Under the pieces are notes generated by a model. It was given only the letters and a program-made list of their open reading frames with translations. It made no database searches and had not been told where the DNA came from. Shown piece by piece: positions 16,509 to 25,318 of a stretch of DNA of 64,000 bases; position 1 is the stretch's first letter; each line of letters opens with the position of its first letter. A program made the translations under genes and the position numbers. This stretch comes from Bin87 sp965203195 (GTDB lineage: Bacteria > Chloroflexota > Dehalococcoidia > Lucifugimonadales > UBA3495). The stretch lies in the NCBI GenBank assembly GCA_965203195.1, contig OZ241860.1, forward strand, positions 3,410,001 to 3,474,000. Reading direction: 5' to 3'.

Positions 16509-17744
16509 CTATTCGTCCGGCCAGCCTTCGGCTTCCTCGCCGGCGGCCAGGGCGGCCTCGATACCATCGGCGGCATTCTCGGTTACCCACTCGCCCCAGA
16601 TGTCGGCGTTGTTGTTCAGCCACCAGAGGGCGGTCTGCTTGACATCGGCGTCGGGATTGTCGTTCTGCCATCCGGCGACAGCCTTGTAGATGTCAATGTT
16701 GAAGTCCCAGTTGCGCAGCATCTGCACTACATCGGGGGCTTCGCCGGGCAGGTCGGGGTTGACGGCAATCAGGACGGTGGCATCCACGTAGCCGCAGGCT
16801 TTGGTGGTGTACCAGCATTCGTCGGTGTACGCGGGCTCATCCAGGCGCACCAGATCCAACACTAGGGCCGGGTCATTGGTGCCCCACTGGTAGCCCAGCC
16901 AAGGTTCGCGCCGTTTGTAGGCTCCTTCCAGGTCGGCGTTCAGGGCGGCGCCGTCGCCGGGGTTGATAATTTCCACATGATCGGACAGGCCGTAGCCCTC
17001 AATCTGGGCGGCATTTACATCCTCACAGGCCCAGCCGATGATGCAGGATACCAAGCGAGCCTTGCCGCCGGTGTCCGCCGTGGCGAACAGCTCCTTGTAC
17101 TGCGGATCTTTCAGATCCTCCACATTGTCCAGTTCCGGGTACTGCTCTTGCAGGTAGGCCGGGATGACGAAAGCGGACTGCCAGTCTTTGCTCAGGCTCT
17201 GGCCGACCGAAAGGACGGCGCCGTCCTCGCGGGCCTTGTTCCAGGCTTCGGTCTGGTTGGGCAACCAGATTTCCATAGCGACGTCGGTGTCGCCGTTTTG
17301 CAGGCCCTGGAACAGGGGCAGCGTCGCGCCGAACTTCACGTCGGTGGGATAGCCGTAGCCGTGCTCCACGATGTACTGCGCGATGCGGTTCTGCAACAGC
17401 GCGCTGGACCAGTTGAGGTCGCCGAAAATGATGGTTTCTTTGGGGCCTTCCGGCGGCTCCACCATCACCTCCACGACTTTGGTGACCTCCACTTGCTCGG
17501 TCACCACTTTGGTGACCTCTACCTCCTCAACCACGGTTTCGGTCACAACTTTCTCAACTTCAACCTCTTTCACGACCTCAACCGGCTTCTCCACCTCAAC
17601 GACCTTTTCCACTTCCACCTGCTCGGTGACGACGCGGGTGACTTCGATGGTCTGGGGAGCGGCCGGCGAACAGGCCAGAACGGCGACGGCGCCCACCAGG
17701 GCCAGAGCCGCCGTCAGTGCGAACAGTTTGTACTTGGCGAACAA
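16509..17744 (-). CDS. Glycine betaine/proline-type ABC substrate-binding lipoprotein
   Basis: 411 residues from a TTG at 17744, preferred because GGAGG lies eight bases before it; that same GGAGG would fall inside the gene if the ATG at 17759 were used. The start MFAKYKLFALTAAL... leads to a lipobox (AVLAC), so it is a lipid-anchored protein. Residues ~30-95 form a Val/Glu/Thr repeat linker (VEVEKVVEVEKPVEVV and similar), a hallmark of Chloroflexota binding proteins. The OpuAC-like ligand domain follows, with Trp-rich segments (EIWLPNQTEAW, WLGYQWGTND) suitable for a quaternary-ammonium aromatic box. No permease or ATPase gene is adjacent. Confidence 0.88.
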   Translation of the reverse strand: MFAKYKLFALTAALALVGAVAVLACSPAAPQTIEVTRVVTEQVEVEKVVEVEKPVEVVKEVEVEKVVTETVVEEVEVTKVVTEQVEVTKVVEVMVEPPEGPKETIIFGDLNWSSALLQNRIAQYIVEHGYGYPTDVKFGATLPLFQGLQNGDTDVAMEIWLPNQTEAWNKAREDGAVLSVGQSLSKDWQSAFVIPAYLQEQYPELDNVEDLKDPQYKELFATADTGGKARLVSCIIGWACEDVNAAQIEGYGLSDHVEIINPGDGAALNADLEGAYKRREPWLGYQWGTNDPALVLDLVRLDEPAYTDECWYTTKACGYVDATVLIAVNPDLPGEAPDVVQMLRNWDFNIDIYKAVAGWQNDNPDADVKQTALWWLNNNADIWGEWVTENAADGIEAALAAGEEAEGWPDE

Positions 17745-17826
17745 AATCCTTTCCTCCATTGTGGGCGCGGGCAGGCGCCGGGCGGGTTGCCGGGGCGATG
17801 CCCGGCGCGGCGTTACAATGCCGCCA

Positions 17827-17855
17827 TTTATACCAGTGTTGCTTATCGTTGTCAA
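17827..17855 (-). promoter_or_regulatory. Promoter of the glycine-betaine-type binding-protein gene
   Basis: On the minus strand TTGACA (17855-17850), a 17-base spacer and TATAAA (17832-17827). Transcription would begin near 17820, 75 bases before the TTG start. The rest of 17760-18135 holds no gene; a TACAAT at 18053-18058 may serve aprB but lacks a -35. Confidence 0.75.
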
Positions 17856-18135
17856 ACTGGCGGATTGCGTTGGAAACAGATTACATAACAACCCTTTTCG
17901 TATCCGCCCTCGGGTTTGTGGCATACCGGAAATGCGCCGCCGCGGCGCCGGCATACCCCTTGCGGTGCCCCCCTTTCCTACCGATAGCCCCTTTCGCTAC
18001 CATTGACGGCGCGCCGGCCGGATGGCACTACGGCCTGGGCGGCAAATGATGGTACAATGCCCCGCACACCATTTCGCCGCTGTCGGGCGGCTTGTCCCCC
18101 GGCCCTGACGATACCAGCGATACGAGGAGACCAAA

Positions 18136-18570
18136 GTGCCGACTTATGTTGACCCCAACGCCTGCAACGCCTGCGCCGGCGTCCACGGCGGCCCCCAGTG
18201 CGTCTATATCTGCCCCAACGACCTGATGACGCTGGACGACATCCAGAACAAGGGCAGCAACCAGGAACCGGATATGTGCTCCGAGTGCTACGCCTGCGTC
18301 AAGCTGTGCCCGGAGAACGCCATCCACGTGCGCGGCTATGCCGATTTCGTGCCGCTGGGCGCCGAAGTGCAGCCCCATTACGAGGGGCAGGACATCGTTT
18401 GGAATGTGACTTTCCGGGACGGGCGTACGGAGCATTTCCGGTTTGCCTCCCGCTCCACGCCCTGGGGCAGCATTGACCCCTACGCCGGCATCGCCCCGGC
18501 CGACCGCAACGCCATCCGCGCCCAGGCCCTGTTCGGGGAACCGGAGTACCTGCGGCTGCCCGCCGACTAG
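18136..18570 (+). CDS. aprB: Adenylylsulfate reductase beta subunit-like ferredoxin protein
   Basis: 144 residues from a GTG with GAGGAG seven bases upstream. The pattern MPTYVDPNACNAC, an 8-residue gap, CVYICPNDLM and later CSECYACVKLCPENAI gives the two [4Fe-4S] binding sets of AprB, and the C-terminal tail (STPWGSIDPY) also matches this family. AprB carries electrons to or from the flavoprotein AprA in sulfite/APS interconversion. No aprA or sat gene is next to it: the downstream gene is on the other strand. It may pair with an AprA encoded elsewhere or serve another flavoprotein. Confidence 0.88.
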   Translation: MPTYVDPNACNACAGVHGGPQCVYICPNDLMTLDDIQNKGSNQEPDMCSECYACVKLCPENAIHVRGYADFVPLGAEVQPHYEGQDIVWNVTFRDGRTEHFRFASRSTPWGSIDPYAGIAPADRNAIRAQALFGEPEYLRLPAD

Positions 18571-18772
18571 ACTGGCCACAGCGCCGGCTGCTCTGACCAC
18601 GACCGCCGGCGCCATTCCCTCATTTGCGCTGCCCAACCGCGCCCGGAGCCGGACGAACCGGGCGCGCGGTTGGAATGCGATGCGCTGAACCGGCCCCGTA
18701 TGGAAGGCGTGCCGACTTTGAGCGGGGATGGTCGCATTCCGGGCTGGGGCCGCCGGCACGCCCGCCCTGCAA

Positions 18773-19807
18773 TCAGCCCGGCGCAGCCACCGCCCGCGTT
18801 ACCGACCGGCTGCTGCCCCAGGTGCTGATGAGGCTGATGAACGCCCCCGCCATCCCGCCGCCGGGCAGCACGGTGATGCGGTCGGCTTCGGGAACCACCG
18901 GCGCCAGCCGGTCGTGGTCCAAAGCGGCGGACATACGATGCCAACGCACCCACTCCGCTACGGGCAGCCGGGCCTTTTCGTGCAGAAACTCGCTTACCTG
19001 CCGGCGCGTCCAGCCGGCGGCGGCAATGTGCTGCATCGCTTCCGGGCTGATGACGCAAATGACTTCGGGCATATCGGGGCCGAAGGCAAGCATAGCGTGG
19101 GCCACCGTAGTCAAAAAGCCGGCCGGGTTGCGGTCGCCATGCAGGGTCACTTGCAATGGCGCCAGCGCCGCGTAGGCGATCGCGATGGTGGCATCCTCGC
19201 CGTAACCCCGTTCCGACGCCAGCGAGGGCCAGGGGCTGACGCCCAGGTTCTCCGGGAAGCAGAAGCCGATTTTGCCGGGGTGTCCGAAAGTGCTGTTGTC
19301 CATCGCCACCGGAACGGAGCCGTAGAAATTGGCCTTGAACAGGTTGACGGCGCGCCCGATGGCGGCGTTGGCCCGGCTGCCGTTGCCCATCAGCTCCACG
19401 CCGGCGTTCATCCCAATGGCCTCGGCGTAGGGGCCGCTGACCACCGTGAGCACGGTGGCGCCGTTGGTGGATGTGCTGCTGGCGTGCAGGTTGAAAGACC
19501 GCTCGGCTATGGCCGACAGCGCCGCCATTACCACCGGAAAATGCTCCGGTCGACAGCCGGCCATCACCGCATTGACGGCGGCCTTGCCGGCGGTGAACCG
19601 TTTCTGCCGGATGATTTCCGTCCCCAAATCGTGATCGGCGCCCACGCCGGCGTAGTCCAGCATCGCCTGCACCCGCTCCGGCGTGGGCGGAACGATGGGC
19701 AGGCCGTCGGTGAGGCCGTTGGCGAAGTAATACTCCTGGGCGGCGTTCCAGTCGTCAAACTGCAACGGGGCATCCTGCTGTAGCGGGGCATCCTGTTGGG
19801 TACTCAT
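18773..19807 (-). CDS. Conserved uncharacterised protein (GLTDGLPIVPPT family)
   Basis: 344 residues. I recognise this as a recurrent but functionally unassigned family by NGLTDGLPIVPPTPERV near the N-terminus, AAVNAVMAGCRPEHFPVV with a conserved Cys, RANAAIGRAVNLF and LGHPGKIGFCFPEN. I recall relatives lying near or fused to UGSC-motif (seleno)proteins, but no UGSC motif is seen here. No signal peptide or clear membrane helix. The short repeat APLQQDAPLQ at residues 7-16 is a local duplication. The biochemical role is unknown. Confidence 0.7.
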   Translation of the reverse strand: MSTQQDAPLQQDAPLQFDDWNAAQEYYFANGLTDGLPIVPPTPERVQAMLDYAGVGADHDLGTEIIRQKRFTAGKAAVNAVMAGCRPEHFPVVMAALSAIAERSFNLHASSTSTNGATVLTVVSGPYAEAIGMNAGVELMGNGSRANAAIGRAVNLFKANFYGSVPVAMDNSTFGHPGKIGFCFPENLGVSPWPSLASERGYGEDATIAIAYAALAPLQVTLHGDRNPAGFLTTVAHAMLAFGPDMPEVICVISPEAMQHIAAAGWTRRQVSEFLHEKARLPVAEWVRWHRMSAALDHDRLAPVVPEADRITVLPGGGMAGAFISLISTWGSSRSVTRAVAAPG

Positions 19808-19877
19808 AGCGGCTTGGCCTCTGTGGGGCGGGGTTGAGGGCAGCGGGTCACCGGGAAGGTGGGCGCCGGGAAGCAGG

Positions 19878-21308
19878 TTAGCGGGACGCCAGACCCTGCC
19901 GGTAGTCGGGAGCTTCGATGGCCAGCTCGGTTACGACCAGGGCATCTTGCAGACGCGAGGCGATGCGGGGACGGGTTTCGGCAATGGCGTCAGGTATCTG
20001 TGTGGTGGTGATGATAGTTGGCAGGCGTTCCTCGTAGCGATAGCCTGCAATCTGAAAGAGCTTGTCCTCGGCAAAGGGCGTACTGCGTTCTGCGCCCATA
20101 TCGTCCATTACCAGCAGGTCGCAGGTTTTGATGCGTTCCAGCAGGTCGTCGTAAGCGATGGGGCTGTCGGGAGCGAAAGTGGCGCGCAGATAATCCAGCA
20201 GGTCGGCCACGGTGGCGAAAAACACTTCGTCGCCGCGCTCCTCCCGCATCGCGGCGGCGGCCACGGCCAGGTGCGTTTTGCCCACGCCAAGCGGCCCGAA
20301 CAGGTTGAGCCAGCCCACCGGGTTATCCACCCAGCGCCGGACATAGGACCTGGCGCGGGCCAGGGATTCCCTTTCGTTGCGGGTGAGGCGGCGCCCGTTG
20401 CCGTCGGCATTGAAAGCGTCAAAAGTCATCCGCCGCCGCATACCGGGGGGGATAACGCCGATGGCGCGGCCGGCGGCGGCGCCCACGCGGCCCAGCCGGC
20501 AAATCCGCCCGAACCCGTCGGCGGATTCCAGCCGCGTGAGCAGGAAATCGTCCAGACGGCCGGGGTCGCCCCGCAAGGTAATCACAGTAGGCAGCCGGGC
20601 CGAATGGCGCCAGGCCAGCAACTGGGTCAGCCGTTCCTGGCCCCAGGGCGTGGCTGGGCGGGTTGGCAGGTCGTCCAGCGCCAGCAGTTCGGCGCCGCGC
20701 ACCTGCTCAAAGAGGTCAACGAAAGGCGTTTCGGCGTCATCGTCAAAGGCGCCGCGCAAGTAGTCGAGCAGATCGGCAGCTGTGATGAACAACGCCGGGC
20801 GGCCCGCCCGCACCAAGTGGTTGGCGATGGCGGCGGCGAGCCAGGTTTTGCCGCTGCCGCTGGGCCCGGCGAAAGTCAGCCACCCGTCCGGGCGCTCGGC
20901 ATACTGGCGGGCGATGTCCAGGGCGGCGGCGAAGGCTTTGCCGCCGGCCGGGTCAGTCGCCGGGCCGCCGGGGTTGGCGGCCTCAAAAGTGGCGCGGCGC
21001 AGAGGGCCGAGGTTGCTGTAGCGCTCTAGGGCGGCGGTGCGACGGTCGCGGTCGGCAGCCGATTCCTGGCACCGGCAAGGCAGTATCTGCCCGTAGTCCG
21101 GGGAATCGACCGGGGCGCGGCGCATCAGCCAGCCGGCGCCGTTGCAGACGGGACAGGACGGGTCAGGCGGCGTTCCGGCCCGGTTCGTCGTCTGCGGAGT
21201 CGCCCTCGCCCGGTTCCCAGGGTAGGTGTCCGTAGCGTCGCCGGTAGTAATCCAGGTATCCCGTGCGGCGATCCGGCGCAGTATTGTGCCCAGGCTTTCC
21301 ATCGTCAT
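19878..21308 (-). CDS. Tandem DnaC/IstB-like AAA+ ATPase, probable duplicated helicase loader
   Basis: 476 residues with two complete ATPase units. A zinc motif CPVCNGAGWL...PCRCQ (52-81) leads to the first P-loop GPSGSGKT (148-155) with ALDDLP; a second P-loop GPLGVGKT (338-345) with VMDDMG follows. The halves share landmarks (LLDYLRGAF and LLDYLRATF; ATFEAAN and MTFDAFN), so the gene arose by internal duplication. Such ATPases load DnaB at replication origins. The only in-frame ATGs before the zinc motif (21308, 21302) lie inside the dnaD-like gene, giving a 146-base overlap. Last gene of rplI-dnaB-dnaD-like-loader. Confidence 0.85.
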   Translation of the reverse strand: MTMESLGTILRRIAARDTWITTGDATDTYPGNRARATPQTTNRAGTPPDPSCPVCNGAGWLMRRAPVDSPDYGQILPCRCQESAADRDRRTAALERYSNLGPLRRATFEAANPGGPATDPAGGKAFAAALDIARQYAERPDGWLTFAGPSGSGKTWLAAAIANHLVRAGRPALFITAADLLDYLRGAFDDDAETPFVDLFEQVRGAELLALDDLPTRPATPWGQERLTQLLAWRHSARLPTVITLRGDPGRLDDFLLTRLESADGFGRICRLGRVGAAAGRAIGVIPPGMRRRMTFDAFNADGNGRRLTRNERESLARARSYVRRWVDNPVGWLNLFGPLGVGKTHLAVAAAAMREERGDEVFFATVADLLDYLRATFAPDSPIAYDDLLERIKTCDLLVMDDMGAERSTPFAEDKLFQIAGYRYEERLPTIITTTQIPDAIAETRPRIASRLQDALVVTELAIEAPDYRQGLASR

Positions 21309-21978
21309 AATTGGACAGGTTTCCTTCCGGTAGGCCGTCCCGCACTAGCCGGCGCAGTATGCTGCTTACATAGCTCCAGCTGCGCGCGTTGTGTTCGACG
21401 GCGGTGGCGAAAGCATATTCAATCCATTGGGCCGGGTATTCCTCCTCGGCGGCGCGCAGTTGTTCGGCGGTATTGTGTCCGTAGGGGCCAATGTGCTGCT
21501 CGTACAGCGCGAATATGTTAGCGCGCCCACCGTCCCGGTCGCTTGTATCCGGCGGATGGCCTGCGACCACATCGCCGTATCCCCCGGCTATGTCGGCCGG
21601 CGACGGACGCGACAGACCGGCCTGCTGTATGTAGCGTCGGCCGGCGTCATCATTCAGCAGGATACGGATTTCGCCGCCGGCGCGCACCGCCGCCAGTGTT
21701 CCACGCCCCAGCGCCGCGGCTATTCCATTGCGGATACTGTCGCCGGCTCCGGCGCCTCGCGCCAGAAAATAGTCGTCCAGCAGGTCGTTCAAGGGTATGG
21801 AAGGGGGAACGCCGGCGCGGTGAACGCCCTCGGCCAGGATGCCCACGGCGCGCAGGGTTGCTTTCAGCTCCGCCAGATCATCAATCTCCGCCAGCCACCG
21901 GCCCAGGGCTACGGCCGGCACGGGCAAGCGGCGGGCATCGTTGGCGAGAGGCGCGGTTCTGCCGGCGGACGCGGGCAT
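21163..21978 (-). CDS. DnaD-domain replication protein
   Basis: 271 residues. The C-terminal DnaD/DnaB2 domain is clear: NIFALYEQHIGPYGHN, then EEEYPAQWIEYAF and RSWSYVSSILRR, with the usual YRRRYGHLPWE tail. The N-terminal half (NDLLDDYFLAR) resembles a winged-helix region. DnaD-type proteins remodel origin DNA and help recruit helicase and loader. Its ATG follows the dnaB stop directly (TAGATG), so translation is coupled. The last 146 bases are shared with the start of the tandem loader gene in another frame. Confidence 0.85.
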   Translation of the reverse strand: MPASAGRTAPLANDARRLPVPAVALGRWLAEIDDLAELKATLRAVGILAEGVHRAGVPPSIPLNDLLDDYFLARGAGAGDSIRNGIAAALGRGTLAAVRAGGEIRILLNDDAGRRYIQQAGLSRPSPADIAGGYGDVVAGHPPDTSDRDGGRANIFALYEQHIGPYGHNTAEQLRAAEEEYPAQWIEYAFATAVEHNARSWSYVSSILRRLVRDGLPEGNLSNYDDGKPGHNTAPDRRTGYLDYYRRRYGHLPWEPGEGDSADDEPGRNAA

Positions 21979-23364
21979 CTAGGCCACCGATTCCTGGTAG
22001 TGGGCCAGCTGGTCAAACCGCATCAGGTTATCCCGGAAATACAGGTGCAGGCTGCCGGTGGGCCCGTGCCGGTGCTTGGCCACGATGAGTTCGGCGATGT
22101 TGCGCGGATAAGGCCGGCCGGGGGCGTGCTGTTCCCATTCCTCCTCGGTGTAGTTTTTGTCCTCCCGGTAAAGGAACATTACGATGTCGGCGTCCTGCTC
22201 AATGCTGCCGCTGTCCCGCAGGTCGGAGAGCTGCGGGCGATGGCCGGGGCGATTTTCCACTACCCGGCTCAGTTGAGAGCAGGTAAAGACGGGAACATTG
22301 AGATCCCGCGCCATCCCTTTCAAAGAACGGGAGATTTCGCTGATTTCCTGCACTCGGTTCTCTCCGAATCCCCGCCGGCTGCCCATTCCCTGTATCAGCT
22401 GTAGATAGTCCACCACCAGAAAGTCCAGGCCGTGTTCCAGCTTGAGGCGCTGGGCTTTGCTCCGCATATCCATTGTCGTCTGAAAGGGGGTATCGTCAAT
22501 GTAGATAGGCAGGCCGGACAGGGCACCCACCGCATCGGCGATGATGTTCTCCTCCTGCTCCGAAAGCAGCCCCAGCCGCAGCCGGTGGGAATCGATGCCG
22601 GACTCGGCGACCAGGATACGCATTGCCACCTGCTCGCGGCTCATTTCCAGGCTGTAAATGCCGCAGACCTGGCCGGTTTTCGCGGCGTTGACGCAGATGT
22701 TGAGGGCCAGGCTGCTCTTGCCCAGACCGGGGCGCGCCCCCACAATAAGCATATCGGAGCGTTGCAGGCCGCCGAGCAGACCATCCAGATCGCTGTATCC
22801 GCTTTGCAGTGGCGGCTCATCGGTTAGCGACACTTCGCCAATGTCGCCTTGCAGATACACGTCCAGGACGGAGCTCAGGGGGATAAACCCCCGTTCCGTG
22901 TTGGTGGGCTGCACGCTGAACAGCACGTCTACGGCCTGCCGCATAGTTTCGTCGGCATCATAGGCATCCTCAAAGCCCAAGTTGGCGATGCGGTTGCCGG
23001 CGTCGATCAGCCGGCGCTTGGCGGCGGTATCGGCTACGATGCCGGCGTAGTGCTCCACATTCACCGAGGTGGGCGTGTTCGCAACCAGCTGCCCCAGATA
23101 GGGCAGGCCGCCCACGGTTTCCAGCCGGTCGCGCTGCGCCAGCTCCCGCGCCACGGTGATCTGGTCCACGGCCTCCTGGCGCCCGAACACGGCAATGCAG
23201 GCGGCAAAGCAGTGCTGGTTGCGGGCGCGGTGGAAATCCTCCGGCTTGATGAGGGGCAGCACCCGGTGCAGGGCGTCGCCGTCAATCAGCAGCCCGCCCA
23301 GCACGGCGGCTTCCGCGTCGTGGTCGTAGGGCAGCTGGCGCTCGGCGTATTGGGCGATGACCAC
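21979..23364 (-). CDS. dnaB: Replicative DNA helicase DnaB
   Basis: 461 residues, standard length. The N-terminal DnaB-N domain (DAEAAVLGGLLID, YAGIVADTAAKRRLI) is followed by the RecA-like motor: Walker A GARPGLGKSS, VVDYLQLIQG (Walker B), and SQLSRVVENRPGHRPQLSDLRDSGSIEQDAD. It unwinds DNA at the replication fork. It lies six bases after rplI, the usual pairing of these genes in many bacteria, and is coupled to the dnaD-like gene. Confidence 0.97.
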   Translation of the reverse strand: MVIAQYAERQLPYDHDAEAAVLGGLLIDGDALHRVLPLIKPEDFHRARNQHCFAACIAVFGRQEAVDQITVARELAQRDRLETVGGLPYLGQLVANTPTSVNVEHYAGIVADTAAKRRLIDAGNRIANLGFEDAYDADETMRQAVDVLFSVQPTNTERGFIPLSSVLDVYLQGDIGEVSLTDEPPLQSGYSDLDGLLGGLQRSDMLIVGARPGLGKSSLALNICVNAAKTGQVCGIYSLEMSREQVAMRILVAESGIDSHRLRLGLLSEQEENIIADAVGALSGLPIYIDDTPFQTTMDMRSKAQRLKLEHGLDFLVVDYLQLIQGMGSRRGFGENRVQEISEISRSLKGMARDLNVPVFTCSQLSRVVENRPGHRPQLSDLRDSGSIEQDADIVMFLYREDKNYTEEEWEQHAPGRPYPRNIAELIVAKHRHGPTGSLHLYFRDNLMRFDQLAHYQESVA

Positions 23365-23370
23365 GGCGGG

Positions 23371-23820
23371 CTACTCCTCGATCTCCGCAATGACATTGAC
23401 GGTGGCCCTGATTTCACTGGACAGGTTGAGGACAACCTGGTATTCGCCGGGTTCGCGGATGGGCGCCACGGAGCTGGCGATGCGGCGGTCAATGCTCCGC
23501 TCCAGCAGTTCGCCCAGGGCGTCGGCAATGCGGATGCCGCTGATGGCGCCGTAGTAGCGTCCGTTGGGCGTCACGCGGCCGGGGATGGTGACGGTGAGGT
23601 TGTCCAGGGCTTCGGCCAGTTCCTCAACCACCTGGGTTTCCCGGGCCCGCTGCTGGTCGCCGGCGGTCTTGACCTTGTTGAGGCGTTTGAGGGTTTCGTC
23701 GGTGGCGATTTCGGCCAGACCTTTGGGCAGGAGGTAGTTGCGGGCGTAGCCCCGGGAAACGCGCTTGACCTCGCCGGCGCGGGCCTGGTCGGGAACATCC
23801 TGGATAAAAAGCATCATCAT
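23371..23820 (-). CDS. rplI: Large ribosomal subunit protein bL9
   Basis: 149 residues from the ATG at 23820, nine bases after GAGG; the in-frame TTG at 23829 lacks a site. The N-terminal RNA-binding domain (VSRGYARNYLLPKGLAEIAT) is typical, and the long connecting helix and C-terminal domain are both present. Leads the operon rplI-dnaB-dnaD-like-loader. A TATAAT on the minus strand at 23945-23940, about 120 bases before the start, is the best -10 candidate; its -35 is poor. Confidence 0.95.
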   Translation of the reverse strand: MMMLFIQDVPDQARAGEVKRVSRGYARNYLLPKGLAEIATDETLKRLNKVKTAGDQQRARETQVVEELAEALDNLTVTIPGRVTPNGRYYGAISGIRIADALGELLERSIDRRIASSVAPIREPGEYQVVLNLSSEIRATVNVIAEIEE

Positions 23821-24216
23821 AGTGGGCAACCTCGTGTGGTCCGTGAGAACAATGACGCCGGCGGGCCGGTTCGGGCCGGCTTGCCGGCGGCCGGGAATTG
23901 GCGCGGGATGCGTCGGTGATTTGAGCCCGGCGCAGGGGCATTATAAACCATTTGCCGGGGTTGTGGCGTAAGTGGCGCTGCGCCCTTTCCGAAATCATCC
24001 CCCGAGCACATCCCGCATCCGTTTGCGCCGGCCGGCGCCGGCAGCCACGCCCCGCAGTCGCTATGGCGGTCAAGGCGGCCGGCGCTTGCCTTGCGGTTGA
24101 CCCGGCTGCGGGGCGGCCCGTCGCCCGCCGGCTTGCCGGCTATGATACTATGGGGGCAACCCTGCCAGGGCGTCCATGCCCGAAACGCCATGCACCGGAC
24201 TTGAGGAGGCTTTCTG
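23821..24216. other. Divergent intergenic region between rplI and an NHL-repeat gene
   Basis: Contains the minus-strand TATAAT at 23940-23945 noted for rplI. I see no ORF with a ribosome site and no structured RNA. Confidence 0.4.
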
Positions 24217-25137
24217 ATGGCTACTGCGACCAACATCGTCGGCAACGGCGCGCACACCTACGAATACGACCGCGCCTGGGCGCAGGTTCCCGACGGCATC
24301 CCCATGCCGGCCGCCGCTGTCTTTGGCGACGATGAGGACCGGGTTTATTGCTTCAACCGCAACCCGGAACACCCCATTATGATCTTCGACCGCGACGGAA
24401 AGTTCATCAAATCCTGGGGCGCCGGAATGTTTGAGTTCCCCCACGCCATCATCATCGACCAGTGGGGCTATGTCTGGCTGGTGGACCGCAATATGGGCCA
24501 GATTTTCAAGCTCACCAGGGACGGGGAGCCGGTGATGACCATCGGCGTGCATGGCTACCGCTCGGAAACCGGCGCCGACAACGCTTCCTTCGATTCCAAT
24601 TCCTGGCACCAGGTGGTGCGCGGCGCCGACCCTTTCAATATGCCGGCCGGCATTGCGCTGAACGACGCCGGCGAAATCTACATCGCCGACGGCTACGCCA
24701 ACGCCCGCGTCCACAAGTTCACCCCGTCCGGCAAGCACATCTTTTCCTGGGGCGAGCCCGGTTCCGGCCCCGGCCAGTTCAACCTGCCCCACGGCGCCTG
24801 GATCAACCGCCAGGGCAACCTGCTGATCGCCGACCGGGAGAACGACCGGGTGCAGGTGTTCCGGCAGGACGGCACGCACCTCACCGACTGGCCCAGCAAG
24901 CTCATTGGCCCCGCCGTCATCTGCGTTGACGATGACGATGTGGCCTATGTGGCGGAGCACAACGGCGGGCTGTTGAGCATCCTGGACGCCGACGGCAACC
25001 GCCTGGCGCAGTGGGGGGATCTGACCCACCGCAGCTGCCACGGCGTGTGGGTGGACAGCCACAAAGACCTCTATGTGGTGGAACCCTACGAGGGCAGCAG
25101 CGGGCGCACGGTGGTCAAGTACACCCGCAAGGGGTAG
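24217..25137 (+). CDS. NHL-repeat beta-propeller protein
   Basis: 306 residues with GAGGAGG before the ATG. Successive blades are visible as FPHAIIIDQWGYVWLVDR, MPAGIALNDAGEIYIADGYANARVHKF, LPHGAWINRQGNLLIADRENDRVQVF and HGVWVDSHKDLYVVEP. This matches the NHL class resembling peptidyl-alpha-hydroxyglycine amidating lyase. No signal peptide is apparent, so it is probably cytosolic. Function unassigned; a clear paralogue lies at 29147-30094. A strong terminator follows. Confidence 0.85.
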   Translation: MATATNIVGNGAHTYEYDRAWAQVPDGIPMPAAAVFGDDEDRVYCFNRNPEHPIMIFDRDGKFIKSWGAGMFEFPHAIIIDQWGYVWLVDRNMGQIFKLTRDGEPVMTIGVHGYRSETGADNASFDSNSWHQVVRGADPFNMPAGIALNDAGEIYIADGYANARVHKFTPSGKHIFSWGEPGSGPGQFNLPHGAWINRQGNLLIADRENDRVQVFRQDGTHLTDWPSKLIGPAVICVDDDDVAYVAEHNGGLLSILDADGNRLAQWGDLTHRSCHGVWVDSHKDLYVVEPYEGSSGRTVVKYTRKG

Positions 25138-25163
25138 GCGGCAGCCGGCGGTTGCTCTCCATA

Positions 25164-25215
25164 GCCGGGGGCGGATTCCGGGGCTGATTATCAATAATCC
25201 GCCCCCGGCGGTTTT
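25164..25215 (+). terminator. Intrinsic terminator of the NHL-repeat gene
   Basis: A perfect 14-bp stem (25164-25177 with 25196-25209), an 18-nt loop and a following GGTTTT. Confidence 0.8.
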
Positions 25216-25303
25216 ATCTTTGCGGTTTTGTCTTTATGGCGACCGGGCGGTAAATTGCCCGTCGGATGTCCGCCGGGCGCTACGGGGCGCATCGGAAGTA
25301 TGT

Positions 25304-25318
25304 TATAAAGGCAGTATG
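25304..25318 (+). promoter_or_regulatory. Possible leaderless start of the large methylase gene
   Basis: TATAAA at 25304-25309 lies only six bases before the ATG at 25316, which places the expected transcription start on or next to the start codon. Only a weak AAAGG serves as ribosome site. A leaderless mRNA is a reasonable reading. Confidence 0.4.

Noticed and set aside
18773..19807. Selenoprotein of the UGSC type
   Set aside because: No in-frame TGA within the gene and no UGSC-like motif; only the partner-like family motifs are present.
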